Assembly (NCBI GenBank): GCA_016177555.1
Contig: JACOVB010000459.1
Span: 1 to 12,522, forward strand
From: Candidatus Rokuibacteriota bacterium
GTDB taxonomy: Bacteria; Methylomirabilota; Methylomirabilia; Rokubacteriales; CSP1-6
DNA: 12,522 bases
Direction of reading: 5' to 3'
Of this stretch, positions 6,029-12,522 are shown one piece after another. Made by a program: the position numbers and the translations under genes. The notes under the pieces were generated by a model. That model searched no databases and was not told where the DNA came from. It saw nothing but the letters and a program-made list of their open reading frames with translations. Numbering within the stretch: position 1 is the stretch's first letter; each line of letters opens with the position of its first letter.

Positions 6029-7027
6029 CTAGTGGCCGGGTTGACCCCACGCCTCCCTGAGACGCCGGGCGGCCTCCTCGGGGGGGGTTTCGTTGACGTA
6101 GATTCCCCCCACTCGGGTCAGCCGTTCGGGCTGCGGGGTCACCTCGATATGCCAGTGGTAGTCATCGGCCACCGTCGCCCACTCCCCCGGCAGCACCTTG
6201 GCGTTCCGGTTGGGGGCGGTGTTGAGGGTCATCTCGAAGGACGGGTCCCCGAGCACCCGTGCGAGCGTCCGGAAGTAGCCCCCCAGCAGCGAAGCCAGGT
6301 CAGCGACGCTCTCGGGCATCAGGGCCTCCTCATAGGAGCAGGCGTGCTGGCGCGGCAGGATCCACGCCTCGTGGGGGGCGCGGGCCGCGTAAGGCACCAG
6401 CGCCACGAAGTGGGGCGTCTCCCAGATCACGCGAGCTTCGTCGGCGGTCTCCTGGCGAATGATGTCGCAGTAGACGCACCGCCGCTTGTACTGGAAGTAC
6501 TCGCGGGCCTCGGTGAGCTTGCGCCGGACCTCGTCGAAGATGATCGGGATGGCGATCAAGCGGGAATACGGATGGGTGATGCGGGAGCCGGGCTGCCGGT
6601 GGCGCCTGGTGATCAGGATGTCACGAATGGCGAGATCCCGCTTGAGGTCCCGGATCCGCTCCGCATACATCCAGAGAACCTGCTCCCACTGCGCTTTGGG
6701 CATGGTGGCAGGCGTGTCCTCGTGGCGCGGGCTCTCGACGATCAGCTCCGTGGCGCCGCGTGGGGAGATCTTGTCGTACATGCCGACGCCTTCGCGCGCC
6801 AGGTCGAGCTCGATGCGGAAGTACGGGTCGGCCTCGGGTATCACGCGCACCGACCAGCCTGGGCCGTCCGAGGCTCCGTCGTCCTTGCGGTAGGCGCTGA
6901 TCTCGGGCGGCGTCAGCCCCTCGTTTCCGGGACAGAAGGGGCATGCCTGACCGGCGGGGGGAGAGCCACCCGAAGGACGCACGAGCACCCACTGCCCGCG
7001 AGTCGGATCCTTCCTCAAGTCGCTCAT
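6029..7027 (-). CDS. GalT-family nucleotidyltransferase homologue with altered catalytic motif
   Basis: This 332-residue member of the galactose-1-phosphate uridylyltransferase family (HIT superfamily) starts MSDLRKDPTRGQWVLV. The zinc-type motif C29-x2-C32 in ACPFCPGNE, H102 in VESPRHED and H152 match the structural metal ligands. A second C-x2-C (184, 187), the RAPHEAWILPRQH block and the C-terminal YHWHIEVTP block are as in bacterial GalT proteins. In active GalT the motif is HPHxQ, whose second His carries the UMP. Here it reads HPYSR: Y154 replaces the nucleophile and R156 the Gln. The nucleotide loop before it (RRHRQPGSRI) is also unlike the usual NxGxxxGAS. The classical transferase reaction is therefore doubtful. 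ATG 7027 is preferred over TTG 7066 on homology. It is upstream of the isc promoter. Confidence 0.85.
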   Translation of the reverse strand: MSDLRKDPTRGQWVLVRPSGGSPPAGQACPFCPGNEGLTPPEISAYRKDDGASDGPGWSVRVIPEADPYFRIELDLAREGVGMYDKISPRGATELIVESPRHEDTPATMPKAQWEQVLWMYAERIRDLKRDLAIRDILITRRHRQPGSRITHPYSRLIAIPIIFDEVRRKLTEAREYFQYKRRCVYCDIIRQETADEARVIWETPHFVALVPYAARAPHEAWILPRQHACSYEEALMPESVADLASLLGGYFRTLARVLGDPSFEMTLNTAPNRNAKVLPGEWATVADDYHWHIEVTPQPERLTRVGGIYVNETPPEEAARRLREAWGQPGH

Positions 7028-7037
7028 GACCTCCGCC

Positions 7038-7066
7038 ACCTTAGAGAACCCCCACCGGCAAGTCAA
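7038..7066 (-). promoter_or_regulatory. Possible promoter of the galT-family gene
   Basis: TTGACT (7066-7061) and TAAGGT (7043-7038) are 17 bases apart on the minus strand. The start point would fall about 4 bases before ATG 7027, giving an almost leaderless message, which lowers confidence. Confidence 0.28.
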
Positions 7067-7130
7067 GGATGCGGACGTCCAAACGGGATCCGCCGAAGCC
7101 CAAGCCGGTTTCCATGTATCTTAAGAGCCG

Positions 7131-7138
7131 AGGAGGAG
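7131..7138 (+). promoter_or_regulatory. Strong ribosome binding site of the selenocysteine glutaredoxin
   Basis: AGGAGGAG ends 3 bases before ATG 7142 (5 bases from the AGGAGG core). It shows that a short frame interrupted by TGA after 13 codons is nevertheless meant to be translated. Confidence 0.7.
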
Positions 7139-7141
7139 CCA

Positions 7142-7381
7142 ATGGCCGACCCTGCCGTGGTGGTGTACTCGAGCCCGACCTGAGTCCCCTGCCGTCAGGC
7201 GAAAGAGTTTCTTTCGTCTCAGGGCGTGGCGTTCCGGGATGTCAACGTGATGGAGGACGCGGACGCGCGGCAGGACCTGATCCGGCTCACGGGACAGATG
7301 GCCGTGCCGGTGATCCTGGTGGGAGAGCAGGTGGTGCGCGGCTTCGACAAGCCGCGGCTCAGGGCGCTCCTCGGGATCTAG
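7142..7381 (+). CDS. Selenocysteine-containing glutaredoxin-like protein (UGA at codon 14)
   Basis: Reading TGA 7181-7183 as selenocysteine gives a 79-residue thioredoxin-fold protein. It begins MADPAVVVYSSPT, then Sec14, then VPC: a U-x-x-C redox motif where glutaredoxins and NrdH have C-x-x-C. The rest fits the family: RQAKEFLSSQGV (first helix), FRDVNV strand, the cis-proline site MAVPVILVG (P56), and GF near 67-68 before the last helix. The frame after TGA is open for 65 codons and ends in TAG. TGA is a normal stop for several genes here (hscA, hscB, fdx, iscU), so recoding must be local. A hairpin fitting a bacterial SECIS lies just after the TGA. The likely role is thiol-disulfide exchange or peroxide-linked reduction in the cytoplasm. 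A Cys-to-stop pseudogene is the alternative. It diverges from the galT-family gene and ends 7 bases from the convergent TPR gene. Confidence 0.87.
7187..7224 (+). promoter_or_regulatory. Candidate bacterial SECIS element
   Basis: An outer stem CCCTG (7187-7191) with CAGGG (7220-7224) encloses an upper stem CGAAAG (7200-7205) with CTTTCG (7211-7216). The apical loop is AGTTT, with G at its second position (7207), 23 bases after the UGA. Bacterial SECIS elements lie in the coding sequence right after the UGA and carry a G in the first two loop positions at roughly this distance, for SelB binding. Confidence 0.75.
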
Positions 7382-7388
7382 CGCTCGC

Positions 7389-8744
7389 TCAGTTGCCCTT
7401 CTCGAGCTGGTTCTTGAGCTTGCGCAGGTGCAGCCGCGCGACGTCCACCCAGTCCTTCTCCGTGGGCTGGGACCCGGCCAGCTGGATGTATCGCTCCCAG
7501 AGGGTGATCGCCTCGCGGGCATCCACCTTCTCGTAGACCAGCGCGAGGTTGTAGAGGGCCCCCGTGTGGCGGGCGTCCTGCTCCACCACCTTGCGGTACT
7601 CGGTGATGGCGTCCTGGTAGAGGCCCTTGTCCTCGTACACCTCGGCCAGCCCCATCCGCGCGTCGACGTAGCCCGGGTCGAGCTCGATGGCCTTCTTGTA
7701 GGCGGTCACCGACTCGTAGTAGAGCCCCTTCTCGGCGTAGTAGATCTTCCCCAGGCTCACGTGCACCTTGGGATTCAGCGGGTTGTGCTGAAGCGCCTTC
7801 TGATACGCGCTCACCGCGCCATCCACGTCCGCCTTCGCCGCCCGCGCGTCGCCGAGGCCCACGTGGGCCTCGGCGAAGAACGGGCGCAGCTCGATGGCCT
7901 TGGCATAGGCCTCCACCGCCTGATCGAAGAGCCGCCGCGGGGCCGTCAGGAAGAGATCGCCCAGCGACTTGAAGGGCTCGGGGAAGGTCGGGTCCTGCTG
8001 GGTCGAGGCCCGGAACTGCGCGGCGGCCTTCCAGCGATTGCCGAGGGCCTGGTGGACCAGGCCCAGCGAGTACTGGGCCACCACGAACTGGGCATCGGTC
8101 TCGAGGGCACGGGCCAGGAGCTCGACGGCTGCTTCGTTGCCCTCCTGGGTGGCGCGGGCCGCGGCCAGCTGCGCCCGCACATACGCCTCCCAGGCGCGCG
8201 GGGAGGCGGTGGGAGCCGCGGTCTTCTGCAGGCGCGCCGCCTCGGCATCGGTCACCGGAACCTTGAGGGCCCGCGCATAGGCGAGCGGCAGGGCACGGAG
8301 CCGATCGGGCAGCATCCCCTCGGCCACGGGCTGCGCCTCCAGCGCCAACCGCTCGGCCCTTTCCCCCCTCAGCTCGATGAGTCGCGGTTGGATGGAGAGG
8401 TCACCGGACACGCGGCGCACCTCGCCATACAGCGTCACGTCGGCGCGAAGGGTGCGCGCCGCCAGGAGCGCCGCCTGCTCGTCCCAGGCCTCCGGCTGCG
8501 GGAGCTGTCGGAGGCGCTGCCTGTCGATCTGGACGAGGGCCGGGAGGGTGACCAGCGCCAGGCTCAGCGACTGGGCCACGCTCTCCCCCAGCCACTGCTC
8601 CTCCCGCCCCAGATCCACCGCGATGAACGGAAGGATGAGGACGGTGCGCGACTTGGCCAGCGCCGGGGCGGCGCCCGCCAGCAGCATCGCCGCCACTGCC
8701 ACTGCGAGGATGCCCGCGCTAGACCGCATCTCGTGGGCTTGCAT
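7389..8744 (-). CDS. Exported TPR protein with TolB/CsgG-like N-terminal domain
   Basis: This is a 451-residue protein. Residues 1-30 form a signal peptide (hydrophobic core ILAVAVAAMLLAG, cleavage likely after ALA at 28-30). Residues about 33-165 contain VLILPF, then EEQWLGESVAQSLSLAL, resembling the TolB-N/CsgG/FlgO-type domain often found ahead of TPRs. From about 184 to 425 run six to seven tetratricopeptide repeats, for example QAVEAYAKAIELRPFFAEAHVGLGD and VTAYKKAIELDPGYVDA. It probably acts as a periplasmic assembly or scaffolding protein. GAGGAGG lies 8 bases before ATG 8744, which sits within the 3' end of the VWA gene (26-base overlap), so the two are coupled and likely act together. 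The exact role is unknown. Confidence 0.85.
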   Translation of the reverse strand: MQAHEMRSSAGILAVAVAAMLLAGAAPALAKSRTVLILPFIAVDLGREEQWLGESVAQSLSLALVTLPALVQIDRQRLRQLPQPEAWDEQAALLAARTLRADVTLYGEVRRVSGDLSIQPRLIELRGERAERLALEAQPVAEGMLPDRLRALPLAYARALKVPVTDAEAARLQKTAAPTASPRAWEAYVRAQLAAARATQEGNEAAVELLARALETDAQFVVAQYSLGLVHQALGNRWKAAAQFRASTQQDPTFPEPFKSLGDLFLTAPRRLFDQAVEAYAKAIELRPFFAEAHVGLGDARAAKADVDGAVSAYQKALQHNPLNPKVHVSLGKIYYAEKGLYYESVTAYKKAIELDPGYVDARMGLAEVYEDKGLYQDAITEYRKVVEQDARHTGALYNLALVYEKVDAREAITLWERYIQLAGSQPTEKDWVDVARLHLRKLKNQLEKGN

Positions 8745-11700
8745 GTCCCGGCCCTCCTCGCCCCAGACCCCTGAGGCGAGCGAGAGCGCGGACCAGGAGG
8801 CCCGGCCCCACCCGCCTCAGGGCGATCTCGGGAATGAGCATCACGGCCACCAGTCCCACCAGCCAGGGCCACAGGTCCAGCGTCAGGCGCGAGCGACGCC
8901 GCTGCTGGGCGAAGGCGTCGCGCGGCTGGGCCAGTGCGCTGCCGCCGGTAATCTCCGACAGCTCCCGGAGCATGGTCTCATCCACCCCGAGGTCCCTGAA
9001 CTCCTGCGCATACGGTACCACCAGCCCCGCGAGCTGCGAGCCGACCATCTGCTCCCCGCGGCGCTGCGCCATGCCCACGAGGTACACGCCCTCCTGAGAA
9101 GCCGGGAAGCGACCACGGTAACGCCCAGGCCCCACCTGCTCGAGCTCCACCACGGTGCGCTGCCTGTCAGGCGACACCACGCCCACCTGGGAGTCCAGGA
9201 AGTTGATGAACTCGCCCTTCGGGTCGACGGCGTCCACCACCACCTCGCCCCGCTCGTCCATCCGCGCCACCGACGCCACCGTGTCGCTGCGCGTTCCCGA
9301 GCGTAGCGTCCAGCGGGTGAGCTGGGCCCAGAACTTGTTGAAGCCTGACCACCTGAGCCAGAGCACCCCCCACTTGGCCTTGGCATCCGAGGTGAAGGCC
9401 ACGGTCCGCCCGAGCCCGTAGCGCCACGTGGCCAGGAGCGGGTCTTCCTGGTGGGTCATGAGCACCATCTCGGCGGTGCCCTTCAGCGTCGTCGCCACGT
9501 AGCCGCCGAGCGGAGGCGCCTCCTTCCAGTTGATGTCCTGGATGGCCTCGTGCGCCGGGCTCGCCAGCGTGGCCCTGAAGGGCTGCTCGACCAGCGACGA
9601 CTTGGAAGCGAGCTGGGTCTCGAGGGTGAAGATGCGCGGGATCGTCGCGTCGTCCTCCGTGTAGTAGAAGCGCCCGCGCCCCCACTTGGCGATGTCGAAC
9701 ATCAGCTGCACGTCGGCATCCTTGCCGATGGCGACCGTGGACACCGTGATCTTGTCCTTGGCCATGCGACGGATGAGCCCGGCAAAGTCGCCGCGCGTCA
9801 TCTGGCCGTCGGAGAGGAAGATCACGTGCTTGAGGAGCGCCGACCGGTCGAAGAGCACCTGGTAGGACTCCTTGAGCGCGGGATAGCCGTCCGTCCCGCC
9901 GCCGGCCTTGATGGTCGCGATGGCGTTGTGGATCGCCTGCTTGTCCCGGGCCGGGCGCATGGGCGAGTCCCAGACGAACTCGGTGTCCCAGCTCATGATC
10001 CCGACCTCGTTGCGCTCGTCCAGCAGGTCTGCCACCAGGTGCGCGGCCTCCTTGGCGATGTCGAGCTTGGTGACCTTGCTGTCGGTGGTCATGGCCATCG
10101 AACCGGAGCGGTCGATGGAGAGCACCACCGCGAGGCTCGGGATCTCGATCTTCTGCTTCACCTCCATGGTCACCGGCAGCGCTTCCTCGATGGGCGTGCG
10201 GTAGTAGCCGCCGAGCCCGAAGCTCTCCTCGCCTCCGAGCATCATCAGCCCGCCACCCTGGTCACGAACGTAGTCGCGGATGCTCTCCATCTGCTTCTTG
10301 GCGAGCTTGAGGGAGGAGACATTGGAGAGGATCACCCCGTCGTACTTCTGCAAGGCCGCCACGTCCTTGGGGATGCGATCCGGCTCCACCAGCTCCACGT
10401 CCACGTGCTGGGCACGCAGAGCGGCAGCCAGGGCCTGCGCCTGGCTCCGGTCCTTCTCCGCCATCAGCACGAGCGGGCGGCCGCGCACCACGATGGTGCC
10501 CACGGCTCGGTTGTTCTCCTCGATCGTGTCACCTTCCACCTCGATGGCGGCCTGGTACACGTGGATCCCGCTGTGCTCCAGGGACTGCCGGTACGTGTAC
10601 ACATTCTTGCCGGCCGAGAGACGGACCACCTGCGAGCCCAGGAACTCCCCGTTGCGGAACAGTGACAGCCGCCCCTGAGTGTCGGCCTGGCTCCAGGTGA
10701 CGACCTTCGCCTGGAAGGGTTCCCCGAACTTCACCTCCTGCGGCAGCACCATGGACTCGACCACGACCTCCTGCGAGAAGGTCAACGGGGCCGGCACATA
10801 GTAGACGTCGGCGCCGGCATCCTTGGCCGCCTGGGCCACCGCGAGCGCGTTGCCCGCGTTCTGCCGCCCGTCGGTGAGGAGGACAAAGCGGTTGGCCTGG
10901 CCCGGTGGGGCCGTGGCGAGCGCGAGCTGCAGCGCCTGCGCCAGGTTGGTGCCCCGGCCCGGCACGCGCACCTGGGGCCGCTCCAGCTTGTTGGAGGCGC
11001 GCAGCGGCTGATCCACCACGGCCTCCTCCCCGAAGACGATGAGCCCGGTCTGGTCCCTCTGCTGCATGGCGGTGGCGGCCTGGGCGGCGAAGCGATAGGC
11101 CTTCTCGCGGGCGGCGAGGCTCACGCTGTCGGAGACGTCCAGGAGGAAGAGCACGTTCAGCTGGTCCACCCACCGTGGGATGACGGGCCGTGCCAGCGCC
11201 AGGAGCAGGACGGCCATGAGCACGCAGCGCAGGCCGAGAGCCCAGCGGTCCCCGACGCCGTGCGGGAGACGGAGCCTGCCGGCCGTCTGGCGGCGCCAGT
11301 ACAGGACGCCCTCGGCCGCGAACAGCAGGAGGGCCAGCAGCACGAAGGGCGGCCACAGCTCCCGCACGACGGGAACCGGAGCCGTTTCGGGACGGGCTCC
11401 CTCGACGAAGGCCGGTACCGGCTTGGGCGCGAGGTCGGACTCCTCGGCGTTCATCAGATTGACGGCGACCCGCGTCTCCCCCCGCGAGGTCACCACGCGG
11501 TAGACGCCCACCTCGTCCGTCTCCGTGAAGCTCGCGACGCCCCGGGTGACCTGCGCCTGGCTGCTCCGCCCCGAGGGGGTCATGACCGTGGCGGTAGTGA
11601 CGCCGTGCTCCACGGGCAAGAGGATCGGCTGACCGGCCTGGAGCTGCAGGCTCGACTGGTCGAGTCCGGCCGGGTGCAGCCAGCGCAGGCTCTTCGAGAG

Positions 11701-12522
11701 CATGAGCGGGAAGGCCACGCGGAGGGGGAAGTCGGACTTGAACAGGTCGAATCCGAAGAAGACGGCCTTGCGCTCCCGCTCCTCGAGGAGATAGATGAGC
11801 GGCCCGCCCACCGCCTCCACGAGAGTCTTCCCGGCCGCCAGGGGACGGACCCGCAGCGCCTCCTCGATCGTGACCTTGGCGAAGTCGATCTGGCGCATGA
11901 TCGGGTGCGACCGGTCCCAGTCCATGATGACCGGCGCCTCGAGGCGCCCCAGCACCTCGAGCGGCACGTCGGGCGGCGCGGCGTTGACGAGCACGAAGCG
12001 CCCGTTGCCGATCCGGGGCGGGCTCGCGCTGTCCACCACCACGACGTCGAACCCGTCCATGCCGCCCTGGTACTCCTCCGGGGTCCGCGTCTCGAGCGTC
12101 ACCTGCGGGTCGGTGCGGAGCACTTTCTCGAGGAAGAGGTTGCCGGGGCTCACCAGCAGCACCGCGATCGCCCGCGGCGGCGGGATCACCGCATGGGCCA
12201 CGTTGTCGACGTCGAGATCGTCCGCCACGCCGATGCGGGCCCGCACCACGCCCCCGCCCGGGTGACTGAACGGCAGCACCAGCGCGCGTCTCACCTGCGG
12301 CTCGAGGGTGAGAGACTTCTCGGCGATGGGCTCGTCGTCGAGGGTGAGCGTCAGGGCGAAGGTCTGCGCCTCCCCGGAGAAGTTCACCACCGAGAGGAAG
12401 GCCTGGGAGTCGAATGCCCCGAAGTAGTTCCGGCGCACCGCCAGGTTGGTGATGGCGACATTGCGCCCGCGCTGCCCCACCCCCACCCATCGGACCCTGA
12501 CGTCGTCCCCCTGCCCCCCGAC
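8719..12522 (-). CDS. Large VWA membrane protein (two VWA domains, GATase1-like fold), 5' end outside window
   Basis: The frame stays open to the right edge, so the start is missing; at least 1267 residues are visible. Positions below count from a GTG at 12486. Residues about 1-340 are an extracytoplasmic beta-rich region with a GATase-like alpha/beta part at about 105-270. Membrane helices are at about 379-397 and 417-436. VWA domain 1 (about 443-565) has the metal site DVSDS (450-454), T513 and D539. A GATase1-like segment with GGLMMLGGEESFGLGG is at 745-760. VWA domain 2 (about 784-960) has DRSGS (792-796), T865 and D893. A last membrane helix lies at about 1205-1222, with a basic tail. 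Both VWA metal sites are complete. It resembles BatA/aerotolerance-type and 'VWA plus glutamine amidotransferase-like' proteins, but appears to be two such proteins fused. Function unknown; the TPR gene overlaps its end. Confidence 0.85.
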   Translation of the reverse strand, partial: VGGQGDDVRVRWVGVGQRGRNVAITNLAVRRNYFGAFDSQAFLSVVNFSGEAQTFALTLTLDDEPIAEKSLTLEPQVRRALVLPFSHPGGGVVRARIGVADDLDVDNVAHAVIPPPRAIAVLLVSPGNLFLEKVLRTDPQVTLETRTPEEYQGGMDGFDVVVVDSASPPRIGNGRFVLVNAAPPDVPLEVLGRLEAPVIMDWDRSHPIMRQIDFAKVTIEEALRVRPLAAGKTLVEAVGGPLIYLLEERERKAVFFGFDLFKSDFPLRVAFPLMLSKSLRWLHPAGLDQSSLQLQAGQPILLPVEHGVTTATVMTPSGRSSQAQVTRGVASFTETDEVGVYRVVTSRGETRVAVNLMNAEESDLAPKPVPAFVEGARPETAPVPVVRELWPPFVLLALLLFAAEGVLYWRRQTAGRLRLPHGVGDRWALGLRCVLMAVLLLALARPVIPRWVDQLNVLFLLDVSDSVSLAAREKAYRFAAQAATAMQQRDQTGLIVFGEEAVVDQPLRASNKLERPQVRVPGRGTNLAQALQLALATAPPGQANRFVLLTDGRQNAGNALAVAQAAKDAGADVYYVPAPLTFSQEVVVESMVLPQEVKFGEPFQAKVVTWSQADTQGRLSLFRNGEFLGSQVVRLSAGKNVYTYRQSLEHSGIHVYQAAIEVEGDTIEENNRAVGTIVVRGRPLVLMAEKDRSQAQALAAALRAQHVDVELVEPDRIPKDVAALQKYDGVILSNVSSLKLAKKQMESIRDYVRDQGGGLMMLGGEESFGLGGYYRTPIEEALPVTMEVKQKIEIPSLAVVLSIDRSGSMAMTTDSKVTKLDIAKEAAHLVADLLDERNEVGIMSWDTEFVWDSPMRPARDKQAIHNAIATIKAGGGTDGYPALKESYQVLFDRSALLKHVIFLSDGQMTRGDFAGLIRRMAKDKITVSTVAIGKDADVQLMFDIAKWGRGRFYYTEDDATIPRIFTLETQLASKSSLVEQPFRATLASPAHEAIQDINWKEAPPLGGYVATTLKGTAEMVLMTHQEDPLLATWRYGLGRTVAFTSDAKAKWGVLWLRWSGFNKFWAQLTRWTLRSGTRSDTVASVARMDERGEVVVDAVDPKGEFINFLDSQVGVVSPDRQRTVVELEQVGPGRYRGRFPASQEGVYLVGMAQRRGEQMVGSQLAGLVVPYAQEFRDLGVDETMLRELSEITGGSALAQPRDAFAQQRRRSRLTLDLWPWLVGLVAVMLIPEIALRRVGPGLLVRALARLRGLGRGGPGHASPRDAV

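Noticed and set aside
6025..6039. Hairpin CCGGC/GCCGG over the galT-family stop codon as a terminator
   Set aside because: The stem has only 5 bp and there is no T-run; such stems are frequent by chance at this G+C.
7028..7066. TTG start at 7066 for the galT-family gene
   Set aside because: It adds 13 residues unlike the family, overlaps the likely promoter, and ATG 7027 gives the usual MSDLRKDP start.
7142..7183. Pseudogene caused by a Cys-to-stop mutation in the glutaredoxin gene
   Set aside because: The 65 codons after TGA are intact, the ribosome site is strong, the TGA falls exactly on the redox cysteine, and a SECIS-like hairpin follows. Not excluded absolutely without the sel genes.
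12484..12486. GTG at 12486 as the start of the VWA gene
   Set aside because: The frame stays open to the window edge with coding-like residues, and the protein begins in mid-domain, so the gene is cut by the edge.
1..12522. Alternative genetic code with UGA as a sense codon
   Set aside because: hscA, hscB, fdx, iscU, iscX and the TPR gene all end in TGA at the expected family length, so UGA is a normal stop here.
1..12522. CRISPR arrays, tRNA or rRNA genes, transposases
   Set aside because: No direct-repeat array, no tRNA cloverleaf or rRNA motif and no transposase-like protein is seen on either strand.

Overview
The window is about two-thirds G+C by eye and almost fully coding, with nearly all genes on the minus strand. 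No rRNA, tRNA, CRISPR array or transposase is visible. The organism is a high-GC bacterium that very probably makes selenoproteins. The style (high GC, short 'gagcgaggcgg' intergenic repeats, VWA membrane proteins) would fit Methylomirabilota/Rokubacteria or a deltaproteobacterial-grade soil or sediment lineage. That placement is inference; nothing in the window fixes it.

Layout. Bases 1-205 hold the 3' end of a plus-strand gene whose last ~25 residues resemble DsrH/TusB-type sulfur-relay proteins (weak). A convergent gap with a repeat follows. From 319 to 5925 (minus) there is a complete ISC iron-sulfur assembly operon in the classical order iscR-iscS-iscU-iscA-hscB-hscA-fdx-iscX. It has a promoter and a palindromic candidate operator upstream of iscR (5967-6013). 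A strong stem-loop sits just before hscB, and an inverted pair of 27-bp repeats brackets iscX. Upstream of the promoter lies a galT-family gene (6029-7027, minus). Diverging from it is a short plus-strand glutaredoxin gene (7142-7381) with an in-frame TGA at the first position of its CxxC motif. A TPR lipoprotein-like/periplasmic protein gene (7389-8744) and a very large VWA membrane protein gene (8719 to beyond 12522) fill the rest and overlap each other.

How they work together. In known ISC systems IscS takes sulfur from cysteine with PLP chemistry, IscU is the scaffold, Fdx supplies electrons, HscB/HscA release the cluster through the IscU LPPVK motif, IscA carries it on, IscX modulates the rate and IscR senses cluster status. 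Here every partner looks intact except IscS. IscS keeps its persulfide cysteine loop, but the lysine that binds PLP is leucine and the conserved His over the cofactor is glutamine. This predicts an IscS that is not a normal cysteine desulfurase yet still sits in a full ISC operon, so sulfur (or selenium) may enter another way.

The most notable observations are: (1) the PLP-lysine-less IscS; (2) the UGA-encoded selenocysteine glutaredoxin with a bacterial SECIS-like hairpin, which plain ORF calling splits and loses; (3) a GalT homologue whose catalytic HPHxQ motif reads HPYSR; (4) iscX bracketed by an inverted repeat pair; (5) a terminator-like stem-loop dividing the ISC operon; (6) a giant fusion of two VWA membrane modules.
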